Assembly (NCBI RefSeq): GCF_011045015.1 | Contig: NZ_JAAKZY010000016.1 | Coordinates: 20,476-84,475 of the forward strand | DNA from: Streptomyces scabichelini | GTDB lineage: Bacteria > Actinomycetota > Actinomycetes > Streptomycetales > Streptomycetaceae | Direction: 5' to 3' | DNA: 64,000 nucleotides | In this document: piece after piece, positions 44,911 to 52,071 of the stretch | Layout of the letters: each line of letters opens with the position of its first letter | Position numbering within the stretch: position 1 is the first letter of the stretch | The notes under the pieces: generated by a model | What the model was told of the DNA's origin: nothing | Database searches by the model: none | Seen by the model: only the letters and a program-made list of their open reading frames with translations | Translations under genes and position numbers: made by a program

Positions 44911-45947
44911 CCACCGCATCACCGGTGACCCCCGCCACCACCACCGCCGCCGCCACCATCCACCGGTGGACCTCCGTCTCTCGTACGGCGTCCGGTGCCC
45001 TGGCCGCCCTGCTGCTCGCCCTGGCGTTCGCGCCCTTCGTCTTCACGCCCGAGGCGACGGCGAAGCTGACGACCCTGTTCGTCCTCGTCATCGTCGCGGC
45101 CATGTGGAACGCGCTGGCGGGCTACGCCGGTCTGGTCTCCGTCGGCCAGCAGGGCTTCATCGGCCTCGGCGCGTACGGAGTCTTCCTCTTCGTCGACCGA
45201 GGCGTCAGCCCCTTTCTCGCGGTCGTCCTGGCGGCCCTGCTCGCGGGTGCCGTCGCCGTACCCACCTCGCTGCTCGCGTTCCGGCTCACCGGCGGGCAGT
45301 TCGCCATCGGCATGTGGGCGATCGCGGAGTTCTTCCGGCTGGTCGTGGTGAACACGCCTTCGCTGGGCGGCGGTTCCGGCCGCTCGCTCACCGATCTGTC
45401 GGCCACCGATCCGGCGGTGCGGCAGGCCCAGGTGTACTGGCTCGCCCTGGCGCTGATGAGTGCGCTGCTGCTGGCCGTGTTCGTGCTGCTGCGCGGCAGG
45501 CTGGGGGCTTCGCTGGAGGCGATCCGCGACGACCCGGTGGGCGCGGCGTCCGTCGGGGTACGGGTCACCTCGGCGAAACGGCTGGTCTTCGTCCTGGCGG
45601 CGGTGGGTGGTGCCGCGGCCGGTGGACTCACCCTCGCGAGCACCCTGCGGGTGCAGCCGGACTCCATCTTCGGGGTCCACTGGTCCGCGTACATGATCTT
45701 CATGGTGGTCATCGGCGGCCTCGGCACCTTCGAGGGACCGATCATCGGAGCGATCGTGTTCTTCCTGGTGCAGGACTGGTTCGGGGACAACGGAGGCACC
45801 TGGTACCTGATCGGACTCGGTGCCCTCGCCATCGGGATGACGCTGTGGATGCCCCATGGGCTGTGGGGTACCGTGGCTCGCCGACGTGACCTGGAACTCC
45901 TACCTGTCGGCTATCGGGTGAAGACACCGGTCGTCCGACCTCGATGA
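44907..45947 (+). CDS. ABC importer permease (LivM type)
   Basis: 346 residues from ATG 44907 (ATGA overlap). LivM signatures are LFVLVIVAAMWNALAGYAGLVSVGQQGFIGLGAYGVF, the coupling loop RGRLGASLEAIRDDPVGAASVGVRVTSAKRLVFVLAAV, and MVVIGGLGTFEGPIIGAIVFFLVQDWF. A C-terminal tail of about 35 polar residues is present. It completes the importer; together with the catabolic operon it could import an aromatic acid. Confidence 0.95.
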   Translation: MTTASPVTPATTTAAATIHRWTSVSRTASGALAALLLALAFAPFVFTPEATAKLTTLFVLVIVAAMWNALAGYAGLVSVGQQGFIGLGAYGVFLFVDRGVSPFLAVVLAALLAGAVAVPTSLLAFRLTGGQFAIGMWAIAEFFRLVVVNTPSLGGGSGRSLTDLSATDPAVRQAQVYWLALALMSALLLAVFVLLRGRLGASLEAIRDDPVGAASVGVRVTSAKRLVFVLAAVGGAAAGGLTLASTLRVQPDSIFGVHWSAYMIFMVVIGGLGTFEGPIIGAIVFFLVQDWFGDNGGTWYLIGLGALAIGMTLWMPHGLWGTVARRRDLELLPVGYRVKTPVVRPR

Positions 45948-45992
45948 CGGCCTCGCCCGACCACCCCGACGACTGAGCAAGAGGTGCGCACG

Positions 45993-46505
45993 ATGGCGGA
46001 GGCAGCCGACCGGGACCCGGCTCCGCGTCCGGCTCCGGGTGCGGGTGCGGATCCCGATCCGGACCCCGAGGGCACCAAGGGCCCGCTGACGATCTATCTC
46101 GTCAAGCAACTCGAACTGGCCATCCGCTCCTTCATGGACGAGGCCCTGCGGCCGTACGGGCTCACGACGTTCCAGTACACGGCCCTGACCGTGCTTCAGC
46201 ACCGAGGCGGGCTTTCCTCGGCCCAGTTGGCCCGCCGCTCCTTCGTCCGACCCCAGACGATGCACGAGATCGTGCGCGCACTGGAGGAGCGCGGGCTGAT
46301 CGAGCGCGTCCATGCCCCGGGGAACCGGCGGATCATGGAAGCCCGGCTGACGCGGGAGGGGGAGGAACTGCTGGCGGCGTGTGCGCCGGCGGTCCAGAAG
46401 CTGGAGGACCGGTTGCTGCGCGACATACCGGAGAAACGACGGTCCGTATTCCGCCAGGGCCTGGAGGACGGGCTCGCCTCCTTGACGGGACGGCACCACG
46501 GCTGA
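45993..46505 (+). CDS. MarR-family transcriptional regulator
   Basis: 170 residues from ATG 45993, with AAGAGG at the proper distance. A disordered Pro/Asp-rich N-terminal tail of about 27 residues precedes the helical dimer region (LTIYLVKQLELAIRSFMDEALRPYGLTTFQYTALTVL), the winged HTH (LSSAQLARRSFVRPQTMHEIVRALEERGLIERV with wing NRRIMEARLTREGEELL) and the last helix. It is 46 bp from the importer operon and could be co-transcribed. MarR proteins of this kind often sense phenolic acids, which fits the neighbourhood. Confidence 0.9.
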   Translation: MAEAADRDPAPRPAPGAGADPDPDPEGTKGPLTIYLVKQLELAIRSFMDEALRPYGLTTFQYTALTVLQHRGGLSSAQLARRSFVRPQTMHEIVRALEERGLIERVHAPGNRRIMEARLTREGEELLAACAPAVQKLEDRLLRDIPEKRRSVFRQGLEDGLASLTGRHHG

Positions 46506-46638
46506 CGCCGCACGGTGGGGGTTCACCAATGCCACCCACTTCTCCCGGCTCTTCCGTACACCGACAGGGCCAGGACCCGCTGTCGGCGAAGGTCGGTCGC
46601 CGGGGTGTGGCGGATCTGATTTCGAGTACGAGCCGGCG
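46506..46638. other. Convergent space between MarR gene and patatin gene
   Basis: About 130 bases between two converging stop codons; a shared terminator would be expected, but no clean hairpin with a T-run is visible. Confidence 0.3.
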
Positions 46639-49497
46639 TCAGGGCGGGGGAAGAACCGGCGGAACGGGCACTTTGGGCAGAGGCGGCCCGGCGTGCGCGT
46701 AGGTTGCTTCCCAGGGCGTACTGATGGTGGGGAGCCACTTGTGCTTCTCCCATGCCTGCCAGGCCGCTTCGATACCAGAGGGGTTGGCTCGAGTGTCCTT
46801 GGTATGTTCCTGCCGCTTCTGGCAGTGGGCGCGCACCTCGAGCTTCATCCGCCGCACATCCGCAAGCGAGTCCGCCGACGGTGCGTGGGTGAGCCCGACG
46901 GACCCGAGGGTGCCTCGCTCCTCGTCCTGGAGCACCCCCTCGGACCGGTGCTCGAACTGGCCCCACGTCTCTATGCGCTTGACCGCTATCTGGAGTGACA
47001 GCATGCGCAACTGCTCACGCACGCTGTCATCGGGCTGCAGTTCGTCGTAGGCCCTCATGTAGCCGTAATCCATGTCGATCTGAATCAGTCCGCTGTCGAC
47101 CTTGAACATGCTGTGGGTTTCGATCTGCGGCGCGATGACGCGAACGGGCACGTTGTAGCCGCGGAACGGCGCGAGGTCGTTCTGCCAGGTCTCGTCGAAC
47201 AGGGCCTCGAAACTGCGCGCGGCGACTGCGGGGAATGCGGCGCCGGTGTAGTTGTGCGCGGCCATGCTCGCGGGTGAGGGCAGGACGGCGATGATGTCGG
47301 ATGCACCGGCCAGGTCCGCGGCTGCCAAGGGTGCGTTGTCACGGACGCCGCCGTCCACGTAGTTGCCGCCGGGCAGCACCGTCGGCGGGTAGGCGATGGG
47401 GATGGATGCCGACGCCTGGAGCGCGTCCCGGAGGTTGACCGGGAAGTTGTTGTCGACGAAGCGCCCGCGTTGGTCCACGTAGCGAGTGTTCCCGGAGTCG
47501 AGGTTGACCGTCGCCACACGGAGTTCCAGGCCGGAGGAGAGGATCTTTGCAGGGTCGATCTGGGCGTCGATCTTTGCCCGGACCGGGTAGAAGAAGAAGA
47601 TCGACGGTGAGCCGATCAGGTTCTGAAGGTCCGTGATGACCTTTCCGATGAGTACGCCGGCGCGGGCTGCGGCGAAGACGATGTCGGTGACGGTGAACAG
47701 CGTGCCGGCCCCGGATACGTTGCCAAGGACGTTCTTCGCCACACCTACGGCGATCTCCGCGTCGGGTGACAGCCATGAGTCCCGGCCGAGGCGCACTCCG
47801 AGCAGGTCGGCAAGATCGATACCCGCCACGTACTTGATGCCGAGCGAGGCCAGATTGTTCATGAGGCGTGAGACGAGCGGGGTGGGGACGTACAAGTCGG
47901 CAGAATCCTTCATGGCCCGCCACATGTCCTCCAGCCCCGCCAGGGCCCCGGCCCCCTCGGCCAGCTTGGCCGCGTTCAGCGCGCCGAGCGATGTGCCGCA
48001 CAGCAGGTCCGGCCGGTAGCCGAAGACGTCGTAGAGGCAACGGGCCGCGCCGACCTCGAAGGCGCCTTTCGAACCTCCTCCGGCCAGGACGAGCGCCTTG
48101 CGCTCGCGCATGTCCACGTCGACGGTCCTGTTCACCGAACCACACCGATTGGTGGCCTTGAGGGTGTAGGAGCCGGTCCAGCTGCGGTTGGTGTTCACCG
48201 GCGGGAAGGCATGCTCTCCGTTGGTGGGCAGAGCGATCGGCGGAACGGGCAGCTCGGGTGGACCGACGGCGAGGATCTCCACCGTGTCGGCGTTGTCGGT
48301 CACCCAACCGAGGGTGAGCGGCCCGCGCGGACGGAGCATGACCCTGGCCGTGCCGTTGCCCAGGAACCCAATGATCTTCGGTGGCCCGCCGGCAAAATGA
48401 TTACGGTCCGTCGAAGAGACGTGCGGAGCGTCCAGCCGCGGCCCGAGATCGCGCAGCTTCTGGGCGAACCCGTGCGCTGACATCCCCAGACACGCGAGTG
48501 CCTCGCCGGCGAGCTGCTCGGCGGCGGAGGCAGCGGTCTGACCCGATCCGCCGACTCCGCTCTGCAGGAATCCGACCGGCCCGTTTCCGACGCCCACCGG
48601 CGCCTTCAAGCGGATGTGGCGGTCGCTCCAGTCGGCCGGGTCGACCGCAGCGATCGCCCAACCGCCCGCATAGGCGGTGAAGTTGATGGTGAGCCCGACC
48701 GGCTGGGAGTCCCCGAAGCCGCGGCCACGTATGTCGATCCAGTCGCCGGCGCAGCCGCGCCCCGGCTGGAGCGAGTCGATGACCGCGGTCGCCGACTCCC
48801 TGGAAACGGCGGCGGCCGAACGGCGGAAGCCTGCCAGCGCGTGTCGCACACCTCCGAGGCAGGTCCGGCGAAATACCTCCTCGAAGCTGATGTTGCGATG
48901 CGGCAGCCGATCCTCCAGGAGCGCGAGGTCGAAGTGCCGCCCGAACGAACCGAAGAGACGGTCTCGCAGCAGTCTGTTCTCGACGTCCAGGCCGAAGCCC
49001 ACCCGAAGCGCCAGGTCGGCCTCATGACCGTCCAGCAGCGGGTCGGTCAGCAGAATGACTGTCGTGAGGGCAATCGCCTTTCCGACGTAGTCGGCCCGCA
49101 GAACCTCCCATTCGGGCATCATCTCCGCGCCGTCGTTACCGAAGAACAGCTCCTCAGCGGTGCGCGAGGTATCGGTTCCGGTGAGATATGAATGCGAGCC
49201 GAGTTCGCGCGCGATCACCGGTCCCGCGACGCGCAGCTGTCCGACCACATCCAACTGCCCCTCAAACGTGATGGGCAGCCCGGTGAAGAGCGCTCTGGCC
49301 GCATCGGCTAACGGGGATGGCCCCTCATCACGCCCGTTCCGCTCGGCCTCGTTCGGCCCGTTCTCGGCAGCAGCCACAGCGACACCCCGTGTCCGGGCCG
49401 ACGCGATGGTTGGATCCCCTTGATGGTTGGATCCCCTGGTGGAATGCGAGCGGCATCGACCACTTGTCGGGGAGTATGACCCCATTTTCCCGATCAA
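46639..49497 (-). CDS. Large patatin-like phospholipase with Ig-like domains
   Basis: 952 residues from TTG 49497; a GTG about 40 codons later is an alternative start. Residues about 50-240 are a helical N-terminal domain. About 245-310 look like an IPT/TIG-type fold (GRGCAGDWIDIRGRGFGDSQPVG), and about 375-475 like another Ig-like domain (PKIIGFLGNGTARVMLRPRG, SWTGSYTLKATNRCGSVNRTV). The patatin domain then starts with the oxyanion loop ALVLAGGGSKGAFEVG, has the nucleophile in GTSLGALNAAKL (Ser about 503) and the partner Asp in NYVDGGVRDNAPL (about 714). The last about 130 residues are charged and helical and end in a Pro-rich tail. No signal peptide is seen. It would hydrolyse lipid acyl chains; the cargo-like layout is unusual. 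Confidence 0.85.
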   Translation of the reverse strand: MIGKMGSYSPTSGRCRSHSTRGSNHQGDPTIASARTRGVAVAAAENGPNEAERNGRDEGPSPLADAARALFTGLPITFEGQLDVVGQLRVAGPVIARELGSHSYLTGTDTSRTAEELFFGNDGAEMMPEWEVLRADYVGKAIALTTVILLTDPLLDGHEADLALRVGFGLDVENRLLRDRLFGSFGRHFDLALLEDRLPHRNISFEEVFRRTCLGGVRHALAGFRRSAAAVSRESATAVIDSLQPGRGCAGDWIDIRGRGFGDSQPVGLTINFTAYAGGWAIAAVDPADWSDRHIRLKAPVGVGNGPVGFLQSGVGGSGQTAASAAEQLAGEALACLGMSAHGFAQKLRDLGPRLDAPHVSSTDRNHFAGGPPKIIGFLGNGTARVMLRPRGPLTLGWVTDNADTVEILAVGPPELPVPPIALPTNGEHAFPPVNTNRSWTGSYTLKATNRCGSVNRTVDVDMRERKALVLAGGGSKGAFEVGAARCLYDVFGYRPDLLCGTSLGALNAAKLAEGAGALAGLEDMWRAMKDSADLYVPTPLVSRLMNNLASLGIKYVAGIDLADLLGVRLGRDSWLSPDAEIAVGVAKNVLGNVSGAGTLFTVTDIVFAAARAGVLIGKVITDLQNLIGSPSIFFFYPVRAKIDAQIDPAKILSSGLELRVATVNLDSGNTRYVDQRGRFVDNNFPVNLRDALQASASIPIAYPPTVLPGGNYVDGGVRDNAPLAAADLAGASDIIAVLPSPASMAAHNYTGAAFPAVAARSFEALFDETWQNDLAPFRGYNVPVRVIAPQIETHSMFKVDSGLIQIDMDYGYMRAYDELQPDDSVREQLRMLSLQIAVKRIETWGQFEHRSEGVLQDEERGTLGSVGLTHAPSADSLADVRRMKLEVRAHCQKRQEHTKDTRANPSGIEAAWQAWEKHKWLPTISTPWEATYAHAGPPLPKVPVPPVLPPP

Positions 49498-49581
49498 GCC
49501 ATGATGGAAGAGTCCCGGCCTACCTCGTCTACGCCGGAAACGCGCAGGGATGTGGACCGGGAGCTGTACGTCATGCGCTCG

Positions 49582-50385
49582 TCAGTGCCCCTCGGTCCTC
49601 CGCGATTCGCCCGGTGCAAACCGCTCCTCCGTCTCCAGGCGCATCCGGGCTCTCAGCACGTCGACCTCGCAGCCCGGCGCGAAGGGGTCGAAGCCGTGCT
49701 CGATCAGCCAGCGAACCGCCAGCAGGCTTCGCAACGACCACCACGCGTGGATCACGTCGAGGTCGATGTCGGTGCCATAGCCGGCGATGACGTCGTCGAG
49801 GTGCTCCTCGTGTCCGAGCGTGAAGGTGGCGAGGTCGTACAGGGCATCACCCTGGCCCGCCTCGGACCAGTCGATGATGCCGGTGACCTCGTCTCCGTCG
49901 ACGAAGACGTGCGCGATCTGCAGGTCGCCGTGTGTGAACGCCGCAGTCCACGGCCGGAGCGCGGCCTCGGCGACCTGGCGGTTGCGGGTGACCAGGTCGG
50001 CGGGCAGGACACCGTTCGTCACGAGCAACTCGCACTCGGCGTCGAGTTCCGCCACCAGCGCGACGACGCTCCGCCCGGCCCGGCCCGGCCGGGCCGGCAA
50101 CGGCGCGTCATGCAGCTTCCGGATGGCGGCGCCCGCCGCGGCCCACGCCGCCGGCGACCCGGTCGACGGCCCGCCGAGGCGCCCGAGCGTCGTCCCCGGG
50201 AGTGCGGCGATCGCGAGCACGGACGGCTTGCGCCACACGACCTCCGGGGTCGGGACCGGCGCGAGGGACATCATCTCGGCCTCGACGTCGATGCGCGCCT
50301 GATCGGCGTCCACCTTCAAGAACACGTCACCGACGCGCAGAGTCGCGCGCTCAGAATGGGCGACGACGACTTCGACCTCATCCAT
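49582..50385 (-). CDS. Aminoglycoside phosphotransferase-family kinase, copy 2
   Basis: 267 residues, identical to copy 1 at all but about five positions (for example PEVV for PEVL, KPSV for KPPV, LPAR for LPPR, LIEHG for LTEHG). It has the same HGDLQIAH catalytic block and IIDWSEA. It continues 19 residues past copy 1's end (RLETEERFAPGESRRTEGH), so this copy has the longer, perhaps original, C-terminus. It lies upstream of, and divergent from, the ESX locus. Confidence 0.85.
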   Translation of the reverse strand: MDEVEVVVAHSERATLRVGDVFLKVDADQARIDVEAEMMSLAPVPTPEVVWRKPSVLAIAALPGTTLGRLGGPSTGSPAAWAAAGAAIRKLHDAPLPARPGRAGRSVVALVAELDAECELLVTNGVLPADLVTRNRQVAEAALRPWTAAFTHGDLQIAHVFVDGDEVTGIIDWSEAGQGDALYDLATFTLGHEEHLDDVIAGYGTDIDLDVIHAWWSLRSLLAVRWLIEHGFDPFAPGCEVDVLRARMRLETEERFAPGESRRTEGH

Positions 50386-50448
50386 GGGCGACCAGTATCC
50401 CGGGGATGATCGCCGACGTCGCCAGGTTTATGGCGTGCGATGACGCGG
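49642..50448 (+). repeat. 807-bp direct repeat, right copy
   Basis: Same orientation as and nearly identical to 23976-24782. The homology ends at 49642 inside the 3' end of this gene and at 50448 in the upstream region; flanking sequences are unrelated. Confidence 0.9.
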
Positions 50449-50891
50449 GTGGAGCGAGCGACACATCCGGATCCGAATTCGGATGCATCGTGCTGCTACC
50501 GCCTGGGATGTATCCCGCCAGATGAGCGACCGCCCTCGTCAGCCGGCCTCGAACCGAGGTGTGGAGACGGACCGCTACGCGCAAGGATCGCCCAGGCAGC
50601 GTCTCACCGCCTCGACTCGTACGTCATCCTGCTGCCCACTCATGGCCCAGCTATGAGAGCCGCGCTTTGAGCGGGTCGGTGCCCACGAGGTCAATAGCGA
50701 GGGTGCATGCCGTACCCAAGACACTCATGGGATAGATCACGCCACTTCACCCCAACTGCGTTGCGTCTGCAACGAGTTATGGGACAGGGTGTTCGATGTA
50801 CGGTGATACTTGCGTGACGCACGAGGCCGCTGTGGCGATTCGAGGGCCGCGGCGCACATGAACTTACGCACGAACTTACGGGGGTGGGTGC
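50449..50891. promoter_or_regulatory. Upstream region of the ESX locus with an inverted repeat
   Basis: About 440 bases without a gene. It holds a perfect inverted repeat CGTTGC-gtct-GCAACG at 50759-50774, 118 bases before the first ESX gene, in a locally lower-GC stretch: a candidate operator or promoter element. Confidence 0.45.
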
Positions 50892-51224
50892 ATGAAGTTC
50901 GACATGGGATCTACGACCCTGTCCGACCTGGGGAAGAGCACGGTCGGCTCCAGTGATGACCTGGGCACGCTGATCACGTGGCTGATCTTGGCGGCGGAGC
51001 CGCTGGAGGGCAAGTTCAACGGCTCCGGCAAGGTCGCCTTCGACTCGTTCAAGACACGCGCGGACGAGATCACCGCGGCGCTGAACGGCTCGCTCAGCGC
51101 GATCCTGGGCGGCCAGTCCGGCATGGACGAGGCCTTCGGCACCGGTGACCTGGAACAGGGCGACAACGCCAACCAGAACATGGGCCTGGCCAACTTCGAC
51201 GCCGCCCGCTTCGGCGCCCGCTGA
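50892..51224 (+). CDS. WXG100/ESAT-6-like small secreted protein
   Basis: 110 residues. It is helical, with the central turn at WLILAAEPLEGKFNGSGKVAFDSF (a W-x(n)-G pattern, here spread out). Downstream helices DEITAALNGSLSAILGGQSGMDEAF and a Gly/Asn-rich C-terminus follow. It has no signal peptide, as expected for ESX substrates. It is the first gene of the secretion locus and likely pairs with the next small protein as a heterodimeric substrate. Confidence 0.8.
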   Translation: MKFDMGSTTLSDLGKSTVGSSDDLGTLITWLILAAEPLEGKFNGSGKVAFDSFKTRADEITAALNGSLSAILGGQSGMDEAFGTGDLEQGDNANQNMGLANFDAARFGAR

Positions 51225-51266
51225 CACCCGACCAGAACGAGCGAGAACGAGGGGGACATTTCCGCG

Positions 51267-51578
51267 ATGGGGCAGAACCAGGACCGCCGCTCGTACGACA
51301 CCGGCGCCTCCAGCGACGTACAGGGCAGCCTGCAGACCGTCATCGGGAACCTGGAACGGGTACTCGGCGACCGGGACCGGGCGGTGAAGGCCGCGATGGC
51401 CGACTACCAGGCCGACGGCGTCTCCGACGAGTACCACGGCAAGGAAACCCGCTGGAACACCGCCGCCAACGAGGTCCGCGACATCATCCGCCTGGTGCGC
51501 ACCACGCTGGAGCAGAACGACGGGACCGCGCAGACGACGCTGGCCAGGGCACAGGCCGCGGTGGACAACATCGGCTGA
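51267..51578 (+). CDS. WXG100-like small secreted protein, partner
   Basis: 103 residues from ATG 51267. It is a helical hairpin: VQGSLQTVIGNLERVLGDRDRAVKAAMADYQADGVSDEYHGKETRWNTAANEVRDIIRLVRTTLEQNDGT. The turn is at DGVSDEYHGKETRW, where a Trp and Gly sit near the hairpin. The C-terminal ALARAQAAVDNIG-type tail resembles the export signal region. It is 43 bp after the first small gene and has the right size to form a dimer with it. Confidence 0.8.
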   Translation: MGQNQDRRSYDTGASSDVQGSLQTVIGNLERVLGDRDRAVKAAMADYQADGVSDEYHGKETRWNTAANEVRDIIRLVRTTLEQNDGTAQTTLARAQAAVDNIG

Positions 51579-51681
51579 CCGGCCGAATGCGGGGACGTGA
51601 GGTGCCGGGCCGCAGGTGGGCGGCGGCCCGGCGTACAGGGATGCGGATGAGCGGTTTGTGCGGGGACCAGGGGGCTTTTGC

Positions 51682-52071
51682 GTGACGCGTTGGGACATCT
51701 CTCCGTCCGGTGTACAGGGCGTTCTCGGCCAGGCCGCGACAGCGGCCGAGGGGCTGGCGAACACCGGCAAGGCGCTGGAGGAGACCGTGCCGAGCGCCGG
51801 GAAGTCGGCGGGCACCATCGCGGAGGGTGCGTCGGGGCCGAGTTGCGTGCAGGGGCCGGTGGCGGCGGCGCTGGGTGAGTTCATGGCGGCCTGTCAGAAG
51901 GACCTCATGTACGTGGCGGTCCGTACGGCCAACTCTTTGAACGGGGCCGCCGAAGCCACCGGCTTCTACCTCCAGGGCGATCTGGAGATGGCCGCGGAGG
52001 CACAGCGCGCGGCACTCCAGGAACCCAGGATCGACCTGCCCGGTGCGGGCGGCCGGCAGGGCGCCAAGTGA
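51682..52071 (+). CDS. DUF6507-like ESX-associated protein
   Basis: 129 residues from GTG 51682 (TRWDISPSGVQGVLGQAATAAEGL). An all-helical, WXG100-sized protein: after the start motif RWDIxPxGVxGVL come Ala/Gly-rich helices (GPVAAALGEFMAACQKDLMYVAVRTANSLNGAAEATGFYLQGDLEMAAEAQRAA). The pattern fits the Streptomyces DUF6507 family found in ESX loci upstream of large toxins, a likely adaptor or co-secreted partner. Its stop overlaps the GTG of the toxin gene. Confidence 0.78.
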   Translation: MTRWDISPSGVQGVLGQAATAAEGLANTGKALEETVPSAGKSAGTIAEGASGPSCVQGPVAAALGEFMAACQKDLMYVAVRTANSLNGAAEATGFYLQGDLEMAAEAQRAALQEPRIDLPGAGGRQGAK

